A program made the translations under genes and the position numbers. Positions 1 to 5,978 of a stretch of DNA of 21,859 nt are shown here, piece after piece. This DNA comes from a virus: IMG/VR virus record IMGVR_UViG_3300027668_000120, positions 1 to 21,859 of that record; one strand, given 5' to 3'. A model generated the notes under the pieces. The model searched no databases. It saw only the letters and a list, made by a program, of their open reading frames with translations, and was not told where the DNA came from. Each line of letters starts with the position of its first letter. Position 1 is the stretch's first letter.

Positions 1-2
1 AA

Positions 3-422
3 GGTAGTGACAAGATAAATGACATAATGGTTTACAATCCTCAAATGTCAGATGGAAAGAAGTATAAAATCCCAAAAGCCTCAAAAACAACAGAAGTTTT
101 TAATGTAAATCATAAGAATGGAGAATACAAGCATAAAGAAAAAGATACTACAAAGAGGTTTCCATTTAACACTATTGAAATAAACACAGATAAAAAAAGA
201 GTACACCCAACACAAAAGCCAGTAGCATTAATGGAGTATCTAATCAAGACCTACACCAACGAGGGTGAAACAGTTTTAGACTTCACAATGGGTAGTGGAA
301 CAACAGGTGTAGCCGCTAAAAACCTAAACCGAAGCTTTATTGGTATTGAGCTTGACAAAGACTACTACAATATTGCAAAAGAGCGCATACAAAATGCGAA
401 TCTACTTGGAGACTTTTTATAA
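3..422 (+). CDS. DNA methyltransferase (N6_N4_Mtase family), 3' part only
   Basis: The reading frame is already open at the window edge, so this is the C-terminal part of a longer gene; the first in-frame ATG, at 27, is probably internal. The visible part carries HPTQKP followed by DFTMGSGTTG and then FIGIELDKDYY, the late-placed SAM-binding motif (motif I, FxGxG) and following strand of beta-class adenine-N6/cytosine-N4 DNA methyltransferases. The catalytic DPPY/SPPY motif must lie upstream of the window, so the target base cannot be inferred. The stop TAA shares its last A with the ATG of the next gene (TAATG), which suggests translational coupling of two methyltransferases. Family assignment is firm; role in protecting phage DNA or regulating it is inferred. 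Confidence 0.9.
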   Translation, partial: GSDKINDIMVYNPQMSDGKKYKIPKASKTTEVFNVNHKNGEYKHKEKDTTKRFPFNTIEINTDKKRVHPTQKPVALMEYLIKTYTNEGETVLDFTMGSGTTGVAAKNLNRSFIGIELDKDYYNIAKERIQNANLLGDFL

Positions 423-1735
423 TGACTGACGTGAAACTTATGCTAGGCAATTGCTTAGATCGACTAAAAGACCTTGATGATAATTCAGTAGACAGCATTG
501 TCACTGATCCACCTTATGGAATTGATTTCATGGGTAAGAAGTGGGACTACGATGTTCCGTCTACAGAGATTTGGGAACAAGCGTTAAGAGTTCTCAAACC
601 AGGTGGTTATCTATTAGCATTTGCTGGCACACGAACACAGCATCGTATGGCAGTTCGTATTGAGGATGCTGGTTTTGAAATCAGGGATATGATTGCATGG
701 GTGTATGGTAGTGGATTTCCTAAGTCTCACAATATCAGCAAGTCTCTTGATAAAATGGCTGGTGCTGAACGTGAGATAATTGGGAAGCACAATGGAAGCG
801 GAATGACCAAATCAAATGTTGAGCAGGGAGCGCAAAAGAGGAACGTCACAGAGTGGAATACATACTCTGACGTCCCAGTCACCGATGAAGCCAAACAATG
901 GGAAGGTTGGGGTACTGCACTCAAACCTGCATTAGAACCTATTACAGTTGCACGTAAACCACTAGGAGAAAAGACTGTTGCCAAGAATGTATTGAAATAT
1001 GGCACTGGTGGTATCAATATTGATGCTAGTCGAGTTGCACATATCACTGTTGGTGATGGAAGTAATCTTGCACTGAACTCACATCTTAGGGAGGGTATAA
1101 ATGGTGGCAATGGTGGTAAAATTATTGCGACAGAACCAGATCGCCGCACGACTATACCAAATAATTCAGGTAGATTCCCCGCAAACTTTATTCACGATGG
1201 TTCTGAGGAAGTTACGAGTGGGTTTCCTAACACTAAAAGTGGCAGATCAAATGGCAATGCTCCAATTGGAGAAAGTGGGGTAAATGTGCCATTGCGTAGA
1301 GGCGTTGTGGTTGAAAGAAATGATGATGGTTCAGCCGCACGTTTCTTCTATGTTCCAAAGACATCTAAGAAAGATCGTAATGATGGGCTAGAGAACTTTA
1401 CACCAAAGGCCACAGCGTCTTCTGAGTTCAGACCAAACCATGCAGAGAAAGCAGATAATGGTGAAGATGGCAATCCATATGGACGTTGGACGCCCACACA
1501 GAACAACCACCCTACTGTAAAACCTACAGACCTTATGCGTTACCTTGTAACTATGGTAACACCAAAAGGTGGTACAACACTTGATCCGTTTATGGGTAGT
1601 GGCTCTACAGGACGTGGTGCAAAGCTAGGTGGTTTTAACTTCATTGGTATTGAACTAGACGAAAACTACCTAGAGATTGCTAAAGCTAGAATTGATGTTG
1701 TATCTACTGAAGTTACGTTAGGAGACTTTTTATAA
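422..1735 (+). CDS. DNA methyltransferase, beta class, complete
   Basis: 437-residue SAM-dependent DNA methyltransferase. Catalytic motif IV TDPPYG is at residues 28-33 and the SAM-binding motif DPFMGSGSTG at 388-397, followed by FIGIELDENY. This permuted order defines the beta class of amino-methyltransferases; DPPY is most common in N6-adenine enzymes. HPTVKPTDLMRYL (about 363-375) is the usual segment before motif I. The 300 residues between the motifs, which include glycine-rich stretches and GRFPANFIHDGSEE, should hold the target-recognition region. It starts within the stop codon of the upstream methyltransferase and ends in TAATG with the next small gene. No restriction endonuclease is visible nearby, so it looks like an orphan (solitary) phage enzyme. 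A specific recognition site cannot be predicted. Confidence 0.93.
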   Translation: MTDVKLMLGNCLDRLKDLDDNSVDSIVTDPPYGIDFMGKKWDYDVPSTEIWEQALRVLKPGGYLLAFAGTRTQHRMAVRIEDAGFEIRDMIAWVYGSGFPKSHNISKSLDKMAGAEREIIGKHNGSGMTKSNVEQGAQKRNVTEWNTYSDVPVTDEAKQWEGWGTALKPALEPITVARKPLGEKTVAKNVLKYGTGGINIDASRVAHITVGDGSNLALNSHLREGINGGNGGKIIATEPDRRTTIPNNSGRFPANFIHDGSEEVTSGFPNTKSGRSNGNAPIGESGVNVPLRRGVVVERNDDGSAARFFYVPKTSKKDRNDGLENFTPKATASSEFRPNHAEKADNGEDGNPYGRWTPTQNNHPTVKPTDLMRYLVTMVTPKGGTTLDPFMGSGSTGRGAKLGGFNFIGIELDENYLEIAKARIDVVSTEVTLGDFL

Positions 1736-1908
1736 TGCCGTACATCTTAATAAAAAATGGAAAAACTGTTCAACACATCACTTTTAGTGGTAACATAAAA
1801 AAGTATTGGAAACGTGAACAAAAAGTTGATGATTTGTTATTCAATACACTGGAAGCCGCTAATGAAACCGCTGAGGTTTTAGATGCAGAAACTATGTGGG
1901 TTGCATAA
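1735..1908 (+). CDS. Small protein of unknown function (57 aa)
   Basis: 57-residue protein beginning MPYILIKNGK. Its ATG overlaps the stop of the methyltransferase gene (TAATG) and its own stop overlaps the next ATG in the same way, so it appears translationally coupled on both sides; this is the main evidence that it is real. The N-terminal third reads like a short beta hairpin, and the C-terminal part (NTLEAANETAEVLDAETMW) like an amphipathic helix. No membrane segment, cysteine pair or known motif is visible. It may be an accessory to the adjacent methyltransferase, but nothing in the sequence proves that. I do not recognise the family. Confidence 0.6.
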   Translation: MPYILIKNGKTVQHITFSGNIKKYWKREQKVDDLLFNTLEAANETAEVLDAETMWVA

Positions 1909-2108
1909 TGAGTAAAGCATTTGATAAGAAGCAAAGAAAACAGGCTCAGAAACAAGCCGAGGATGCGTATGTGTTGTTTATTAAGTGGTGTAAGTGGGGT
2001 ACATACGTAATGATAGCTACAGTATTAATTGCCAGTGTTGGTTGTAATAATGGTGTAGATGGAACTGGCTCTAAGCCTAATGGTGAACTATGTACAGACA
2101 CTTGCTAA
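1908..2108 (+). CDS. Small single-span membrane protein (66 aa)
   Basis: 66 residues starting MSKAFDKKQRK. An in-frame start 12 bases upstream is possible, but the ATG at 1908 fits the TAATG coupling seen in this cluster. The first 25 residues are charged, followed by a hydrophobic segment (about residues 33-47, GTYVMIATVLIASVG) and a short polar tail with three cysteines (GCNNG and CTDTC). The Cys after the hydrophobic stretch recalls a lipobox, but the residue at -3 is Ser rather than Leu/Val/Ile, so lipidation is doubtful. Probably an inner-membrane protein with its N-terminus in the cytoplasm. Function unknown. A change of transcription unit follows, because a promoter-like sequence lies just downstream. 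Confidence 0.6.
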   Translation: MSKAFDKKQRKQAQKQAEDAYVLFIKWCKWGTYVMIATVLIASVGCNNGVDGTGSKPNGELCTDTC

Positions 2109-2123
2109 CGATAAAAATATAGC

Positions 2124-2152
2124 TTTACAACTACATTAATTTATGTTACAAC
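2124..2152 (+). promoter_or_regulatory. Sigma70-type promoter, TTTACA family
   Basis: TTTACA (2124-2129), 17-base spacer, then TACAAC (2147-2152), 23 bases before the next ATG. It matches the layout of the better examples at 4023, 4943 and 7842. The -10 is weak, so this is the least certain of the four. Confidence 0.4.
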
Positions 2153-2174
2153 AATAATAAGAATAGGAACGATT

Positions 2175-2372
2175 ATGACAAAAACACTAGACCATGATGC
2201 TTTGGCATTAGAAATAATAAAAGCCTATGATGAACATGCATTGACCGCTGAAGTAGTAGTCTATAGATACAATGACACACAGGTTGTTCGTGAAACAGTT
2301 ACGATAGACTTTAGAGACGATTGTGATTATCATACTACTATTAGCTCTAAACCGATCTATACTGAGACATGA
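2175..2372 (+). CDS. Small protein of unknown function (65 aa)
   Basis: 65 residues, acidic, starting MTKTLDHDALALEIIKAYDE. The first half is predicted helical; the second half (EVVVYRYNDTQVVRETVTID) has alternating residues typical of two beta strands. A purine-rich site (AGGAA) sits about seven bases before the ATG, and a TTTACA promoter candidate is just upstream, so it probably opens a new transcription unit. Its stop overlaps the next start as ATGA, suggesting coupled translation. No motif or family is recognised. Confidence 0.65.
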   Translation: MTKTLDHDALALEIIKAYDEHALTAEVVVYRYNDTQVVRETVTIDFRDDCDYHTTISSKPIYTET

Positions 2373-2536
2373 GTAAAACTAGCTTGGAATGGTCAGAATT
2401 ATTTGGACTGAGGATAGCTTTGTCTACTCTTAAAGCCTCAGTGGATACACAGCTACCTATCCGTAAAACAGAAAATGTTGTTGCAGACTGGATGCAATTA
2501 AGAATAAAACAACTTGAGGATAAAGGTGAAAGATAA
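2369..2536 (+). CDS. Small protein of unknown function (55 aa)
   Basis: 55 residues beginning MSKTSLEWSELFGL, reading largely as two amphipathic helices and ending in a charged tail. The start codon overlaps the previous stop (ATGA) and the next gene starts two bases after its TAA. The operon position and lack of interrupting stops are the evidence for it; no known domain is visible. Confidence 0.5.
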   Translation: MSKTSLEWSELFGLRIALSTLKASVDTQLPIRKTENVVADWMQLRIKQLEDKGER

Positions 2537-2538
2537 TC

Positions 2539-2790
2539 ATGCATAGTAAATACCTGTTTAGAGGACTCAAACTGTACTCTTCTGCATTGAAGCGAGATAA
2601 GAAATACATATCGTATATTCGCAGCAATTTTAAACTTGAAGAAGCTTATAGAGATTATTGTAATACGACAGAAGATGGGTTACTCGAAAACTTAGACGAA
2701 ATTTACTGGACAGACTCAGTTGAATATGCTGATGCGCATTATGGAGAAATTGCGCATGAAACCACACGCCATGATAAAGATTGGGATTGA
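2539..2790 (+). CDS. Small acidic protein of unknown function (83 aa)
   Basis: 83 residues beginning MHSKYLFRGLKLYSS. The N-terminal third is basic and aromatic; the remainder is acidic and rich in Tyr, Asp and Glu, ending HDKDWD. Predicted mainly helical, no membrane segment and only one Cys. It lies in a tightly packed same-strand run (two-base gaps on both sides), so it is probably co-transcribed with the genes around it. I do not recognise a family. Confidence 0.65.
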   Translation: MHSKYLFRGLKLYSSALKRDKKYISYIRSNFKLEEAYRDYCNTTEDGLLENLDEIYWTDSVEYADAHYGEIAHETTRHDKDWD

Positions 2791-2792
2791 AT

Positions 2793-2897
2793 ATGAAAAG
2801 AATTAATATAGACTTGCCTTTCGTGATTATTGCACTAGCAATAGTATTGACATCTGCGCTGATAGTTATTGATCCACTATCCATTGTAAGGGGTTAG
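2793..2897 (+). CDS. Tiny single-span membrane peptide (34 aa)
   Basis: 34 residues: a short charged start (MKRINID), then a continuous hydrophobic segment from residue 8 to about 26 (LPFVIIALAIVLTSALIVI), and a short tail. It has two-base gaps to both neighbours, a typical spacing for this operon. Small single-span phage peptides of this shape can act on the host membrane, but nothing here defines the role. Confidence 0.5.
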   Translation: MKRINIDLPFVIIALAIVLTSALIVIDPLSIVRG

Positions 2898-2899
2898 AT

Positions 2900-3055
2900 A
2901 TGAATTTTGCATGGGGTTCTGAAAAAGAAAAGATTAAAGCCTTACGTATTTCTAAGTCTGAACGTGCGCGTATTCGTAGACGTACTGTAAAGAATATTGT
3001 TGCAGATACTACACAAAGGTTGTATGCTAAGATTAGACGAAACAAAGGTAAGTAA
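2900..3055 (+). CDS. Very basic small protein (51 aa)
   Basis: 51 residues, strongly basic, with Arg/Lys-rich stretches SERARIRRRTVKN and YAKIRRNKGK. The start is two bases after the preceding stop and its TAA sits one base before the decarboxylase-like gene. The charge suggests nucleic-acid binding (RNA or DNA), but no defined fold or motif is visible. The assignment as a gene rests on operon spacing and a complete frame. Confidence 0.55.
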   Translation: MNFAWGSEKEKIKALRISKSERARIRRRTVKNIVADTTQRLYAKIRRNKGK

Positions 3056-3056
3056 T

Positions 3057-3428
3057 ATGGAATTAATAGAACACAAGCATTTAATTATTCGTGCTGAAGT
3101 TTTAAACCCTCCAAAAGACGAAGTTTGGGTACAAAATTGGCTTACTATGTTAGTAGATAAAATTGGCATGAAAGTTGCCAAAGGACCTATTACAGCATAT
3201 GTAGATGTGCCAGGTAACGAAGGGATAACTGGTTTAGTTGCGATAGAAACTAGCCATATTGCAATACACATATGGGAACTCCTAGAGCCTGCACTTGTAC
3301 AACTAGATGTATACACCTGTAGTTCTTTGGATAAAGATATGATCTTTGCAGAGTTAGAACAATGGAACCCTACTAAAGTTGAATGGAAATACCTAGATCG
3401 AGAATTTGGGTTAAACGAAGTTGAGTAA
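3057..3428 (+). CDS. speD: SpeD-like pyruvoyl-dependent decarboxylase homologue
   Basis: 123 residues. The stretch GITGLVAIETSHIAIHIW (residues 56-73) followed by LDVYTC (83-88) matches the core of prokaryotic S-adenosylmethionine decarboxylase, a self-cleaving proenzyme of spermidine synthesis. The serine that becomes the pyruvoyl group would be S66, and the conserved processing/catalytic His and Cys are H71 and C88. Length is close to the usual 115-130 residues. Differences: the residue before the processed Ser is Thr instead of Glu, the usual WPEYGY segment is replaced by one two residues longer, and TCG is TCS. The ATG at 3057 follows the upstream TAA by one base; an upstream in-frame ATG (2997) lies inside the previous gene. 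SpeD-like genes are known in marine phages, and some bacterial SpeD homologues decarboxylate arginine or ornithine instead, so the substrate is open. Confidence 0.8.
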   Translation: MELIEHKHLIIRAEVLNPPKDEVWVQNWLTMLVDKIGMKVAKGPITAYVDVPGNEGITGLVAIETSHIAIHIWELLEPALVQLDVYTCSSLDKDMIFAELEQWNPTKVEWKYLDREFGLNEVE

Positions 3429-3449
3429 ATTTAAAGAAAGGAAAATGAT

Positions 3450-3764
3450 ATGAATGCGGAACAAATGAGAGAGGTGCTTTCAAAAGCTGTTGTTGAAGTG
3501 ACCTTTACTGAAACGAGATGGGTTTCAAAATTGAATAAGAATAAAGTAGAAGTGCATACATCACTTTTTACTTTAGATTCAAACATCGTATCAACTAATG
3601 ATTGCCCAAAGTATCCAGGATTGCACGACCTCGTACATAGTGGATGGATTGAATTTACTAGTTTAGTTGTAGCATGGGATATTAAAAATAAAAAATGGTT
3701 GCAATTTAACTCTGAGGATGTTACAAGTTTTTTGACTGATAAAAACGTACAACTGATATTTTAA
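3450..3764 (+). CDS. WYL_2/DUF2693-like small phage protein
   Basis: 104 residues. MREVLSKAVVEVTFTE near the N-terminus, and VVAWDIKNKKWLQFNSEDV near the C-terminus, follow the pattern I know from the WYL_2 (DUF2693) family of short phage proteins, where a strand ending in VxFTK is followed much later by vWDxexxgWRsFxxdxI. Those proteins are thought to adopt a small SH3/Sm-like beta barrel. This copy is longer, with an insert containing CPKYPGLHDLVHSGW. It has an AGAAAGGAAAA ribosome-binding region about seven bases before the ATG. It is the last gene before a late promoter. Family match is moderate; biochemical role unknown. Confidence 0.7.
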   Translation: MNAEQMREVLSKAVVEVTFTETRWVSKLNKNKVEVHTSLFTLDSNIVSTNDCPKYPGLHDLVHSGWIEFTSLVVAWDIKNKKWLQFNSEDVTSFLTDKNVQLIF

Positions 3765-3769
3765 ACACA

Positions 3770-3777
3770 TATAAATA
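3770..3777 (+). promoter_or_regulatory. T4-type late promoter TATAAATA
   Basis: Exact TATAAATA octamer, 26 bases before the ATG at 3804 and just after the stop of the previous gene. In T4 this octamer is recognised by the gp55 sigma with gp33 and the sliding clamp. The same spacing to the start is seen at 15648. Confidence 0.75.
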
Positions 3778-3803
3778 ATTGTATGAGAACGAAGGAATAG
3801 TAA

Positions 3804-4019
3804 ATGGTAGACTTAGACACAAATTTTATTGTTGGCGCATTGCTTATTGGAATTAGCGCAGTAAGTTACTTTCTAGGGAAATGGAAAGAAGAGATAAAAC
3901 AGCTAGATAGTATTGAACATACTATAACATATCTTTCTGATAATGGGTTCATAAGAACTAAGAAAAATCCTGAGAATGGTGAAACTGAACTAGTCAAGCT
4001 TAATGGAGATATAAATTAA
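3804..4019 (+). CDS. Small membrane-anchored protein (71 aa)
   Basis: 71 residues with one hydrophobic segment near the N-terminus (residues 8-24, FIVGALLIGISAVSYFL) followed by a charged cytoplasmic-type tail (KWKEEIKQLDSIEHTITYL, then SDNGFIRTKKNPENGETEL). This resembles small phage proteins with an N-terminal anchor and a short helical tail. It sits alone behind a TATAAATA promoter, so it is probably made late. Ribosome-binding site AAGGAA about seven bases before the ATG. No homologous family is named; a lysis-accessory or envelope role is possible but unproven. Confidence 0.65.
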   Translation: MVDLDTNFIVGALLIGISAVSYFLGKWKEEIKQLDSIEHTITYLSDNGFIRTKKNPENGETELVKLNGDIN

Positions 4020-4022
4020 CTG

Positions 4023-4051
4023 TTTACATTATCTAAATTGTATGCTATAGT
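4023..4051 (+). promoter_or_regulatory. Sigma70-type promoter TTTACA-17-TATAGT
   Basis: TTTACA at 4023-4028, 17-base spacer, TATAGT at 4046-4051, 29 bases before the ATG at 4081. Same layout as the promoters at 4943 and 7842. Confidence 0.65.
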
Positions 4052-4080
4052 AAGAATATACAATATTGGAGAACTTTATT

Positions 4081-4665
4081 ATGGCTATGCGAAAAACAAT
4101 GTCTAAAACAGAACTCGCTAGAAAAAATGCTAAATCTAAAGCTACAAGAGACGCAAAGAAAAATGCGGCACTCAAAGAATTAGGTATTGATGTTAAACGA
4201 ACTAAGATTCGTAAGAAGCGCAAACCTATGACTGAAGAACAACACGCCGAAGCCATAGCGCGTCTGGCAAAAGCTAGAGAAGCTAAAGGACCTGTTAAGC
4301 ACACACAATTTCATCCTGATGTTGTTGCATTACCTGATGAGCATGAACTGTCATTAAAGAATGTGAGACAGTGGTTAAAGACACAAAAAGAATTGTTGAT
4401 TAGTATGAAGTTGTATAAGGACAGTAAAGATGCTGTAGAAAGAAACAAATATAACATTTGCTATACTTACGTAAGTAATTTGAATACGTATCTAACTAAA
4501 GGTGTCTATGTAGATCACAAGATTGGTGAGCATGGAACTGGTAGTATCAAATACTCTTGTACTCATATGTCATTTAAAGCAGATGGAACTCCGAAGAGAA
4601 CGCATGGTGTCTACTATCCAGATATGGGTATGGTCTATGAAACTGGAATGGAAGATAGAGAGTAA
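4081..4665 (+). CDS. Conserved basic protein upstream of gp33 and gp32
   Basis: 194 residues. The ATG at 4081 is preceded by GGAGAAC at proper distance; an upstream in-frame TTG (4066) overlaps that site and is less likely. The N-terminal 70 residues are highly basic and helical (KRTKIRKKRKPMTEEQHAEA, RLAKAREAKGP). The remainder includes PDEHELSLKNVRQWLKTQKELL, which matches my memory of a hypothetical protein that sits beside gene 33 in many marine T4-like phages, ending in a GVYYPDMGMVYE-type motif, also seen here. The basic tail suggests nucleic-acid binding. Its position would fit the helicase loader gp59 of T4, but I see no sequence reason to call it that. It is probably co-transcribed with the gp33-like gene. 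Confidence 0.75.
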   Translation: MAMRKTMSKTELARKNAKSKATRDAKKNAALKELGIDVKRTKIRKKRKPMTEEQHAEAIARLAKAREAKGPVKHTQFHPDVVALPDEHELSLKNVRQWLKTQKELLISMKLYKDSKDAVERNKYNICYTYVSNLNTYLTKGVYVDHKIGEHGTGSIKYSCTHMSFKADGTPKRTHGVYYPDMGMVYETGMEDRE

Positions 4666-4669
4666 TACA

Positions 4670-4897
4670 TTGAAACAATTTTTAAACAAAAGTGAGTTCT
4701 CTATAATGGTAGAACGATCTGTACACGAAAAACGAGTTAGTTACATAGATGCTATTGTAGACATATGTAATGACAATCAAATTGAACTTGAGGATGTCGG
4801 TAAGTATGTTAACAGTATTGTCAAAGATAAGATTGAGGCGGAAGCAAGAAGTCTAAATTGCTTAGACGCACCAAAAATAAACACGTTGCCGATATAG
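4670..4897 (+). CDS. 33: gp33-like late-transcription co-activator
   Basis: 75 residues if started at TTG 4670, four bases after the upstream stop; the first ATG (4706) would give 63 residues and remove FSIMVERSV, which belongs to the conserved region. The core VSYIDAIVDICNDNQIELED, then VGKYVNSIVKDKIEAEA and RSLNCL, matches the small gp33 proteins of marine T4-like phages as I remember them. In T4, gp33 bridges RNA polymerase (beta flap) and the sliding clamp and, with the gp55 sigma, activates late promoters. The location just before gp32 is also as in T4-like genomes. TATAAATA sites elsewhere in the window are its expected targets. I could not confirm a clamp-binding motif at the C-terminus. 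Start codon uncertain. Confidence 0.75.
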   Translation: MKQFLNKSEFSIMVERSVHEKRVSYIDAIVDICNDNQIELEDVGKYVNSIVKDKIEAEARSLNCLDAPKINTLPI

Positions 4898-4942
4898 ATC
4901 ACTGTTAAAACAAAAATTAATTAATAAGGAGAAAATTAAGAC

Positions 4943-4971
4943 TTTACATAAAGACTAAACTACTATACTAT
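4943..4971 (+). promoter_or_regulatory. Sigma70-type promoter TTTACA-17-TACTAT for gp32
   Basis: TTTACA at 4943-4948, 17-base spacer, TACTAT at 4966-4971; an overlapping TATACT at 4964-4969 is an alternative -10. It lies about 50 bases before the gp32 start, so gp32 can be made independently of the genes upstream. Confidence 0.65.
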
Positions 4972-5023
4972 GCCTATATGGTAAACACGTAATATAAACC
5001 TAAAAATATAAATGGAGACACAT

Positions 5024-5926
5024 ATGTCATTCGCAAAACTAAAAAACAATCGTCCAGATTTAAAGGACATGGCGGCTAAAGCCAACGCTTCACCAAGCGG
5101 AACAACAAACAGTAAAGATGATCGCTTTTGGTATCCTCAGCGAGATAAAGCTGGAAATGGTTACGCAGTAGTTCGTTTTCTACCAGGATTAAAAGGTCAA
5201 GGCGAAAGCTATTGGGCAAAATACTGGGATCATGCTTTTAAAGGACCTACAGGTCAGTGGTACATAGAGAAATCATTAACAACTATAGGCCAGCAAGACG
5301 CAATCGCAGAAGCTAATTCTTTATTGTGGAACTCTGGCATAGAGTCAGACAAAGACATTGTTCGTAAGCGTAAGCGTAACTTGCGTTATGTAACAAACGT
5401 TCTTATTGTAAGTGACCCAGCTAATCCAGAGAATGAAGGCCAAATAAAACTATATCGTTTTGGTAAGAAAATCATGGATAAAATTTTAGATACAATGACA
5501 CCTAAATATCCAGATGAAAAGCCTATGGATCCGTTTGATGTGTGGGATGGTGGCGATTTTGTCATTAAGATTAAGATGATAGATAAATATCCCAACTATG
5601 ATTCATCAGTATTTAAATCACCATCACCACTGTTTGACGGCGATGATACTAAATTAGAAGCTGTATTTGATAAGCAACATGTGTTGGATGAATGGGTAAG
5701 TCCTGAAAACTTTAAAACATACGATGAATTAAAAGCGCGTCTTAATCTTGTACTAGGTGAGAAAGCACCTAGGACTGTTAAAGATACAGTTTCATTGGAT
5801 ACGACTGAAGAACCAGCTCGTATGAAAACATCAGAGCCAGTCCAAATGCAAACAGCAGAAGTTGCATCAGCAGATGATGAAGACGATATTATGGCACACT
5901 TTAAATCTTTGGCTAACGAAGACTAA
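5024..5926 (+). CDS. 32: gp32-like single-stranded DNA-binding protein
   Basis: 300 residues, the usual size for T4 gp32. An N-terminal basic/polar arm (MSFAKLKNNRPDLKDMAAK) matches the cooperativity region that contacts neighbouring gp32 molecules. The central region (about 35-240) contains FWYPQRDKAGNGYAVVRFLP, YWDHAFKGPTGQWYIEKSL and RNLRYVTNVLIVSDPANPEN, all typical of the OB-fold core of marine T4-like gp32. The C-terminal tail (about 280-300, ASADDEDDIMAHFKSLANED) is acidic, as expected for recruitment of replication proteins. The protein contains no cysteine, so the zinc site of T4 gp32 is absent. GGAGA precedes the ATG at 5024; an in-frame ATG at 5012 lies on that site and is rejected. 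It ends at a strong terminator shared with the convergent endolysin gene. Confidence 0.95.
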   Translation: MSFAKLKNNRPDLKDMAAKANASPSGTTNSKDDRFWYPQRDKAGNGYAVVRFLPGLKGQGESYWAKYWDHAFKGPTGQWYIEKSLTTIGQQDAIAEANSLLWNSGIESDKDIVRKRKRNLRYVTNVLIVSDPANPENEGQIKLYRFGKKIMDKILDTMTPKYPDEKPMDPFDVWDGGDFVIKIKMIDKYPNYDSSVFKSPSPLFDGDDTKLEAVFDKQHVLDEWVSPENFKTYDELKARLNLVLGEKAPRTVKDTVSLDTTEEPARMKTSEPVQMQTAEVASADDEDDIMAHFKSLANED

Positions 5927-5943
5927 AGTAAACAATATGCAAT

Positions 5944-5976
5944 AAAAAAAGGCTAGTAGAAATACTAGCCTTTTTT
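5944..5976. terminator. Bidirectional intrinsic terminator
   Basis: Perfect 8-bp stem GGCTAGTA/TACTAGCC (5951-5958 and 5963-5970) with a GAAA tetraloop, flanked by seven A on the left and six T on the right. It therefore works for gp32 (plus) and the endolysin operon (minus), which converge here. Confidence 0.93.
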
Positions 5977-5978
5977 GT

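Noticed and set aside
727-1149. Open frame of 140 codons on the minus strand
   Set aside because: Antisense to the complete methyltransferase; Ser/Leu/Pro-rich translation without motif.
1908-2108. Lipoprotein or Rz1-type spanin
   Set aside because: The Cys follows a hydrophobic stretch, but the lipobox -3 residue is Ser, there is no proline-rich tail and no Rz partner overlaps.
4081-4665. gp59 helicase loader by position
   Set aside because: Position before gp32 fits T4 order, but the basic N-terminus and GVYYPDMG ending do not match what I know of gp59.
5007-5014. TATAAATG directly before gp32
   Set aside because: Only about 10 bases before the ATG and overlapping the ribosome-binding site; a transcript from it would start at or past the ribosome site. 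The TTTACA promoter upstream is a better explanation.
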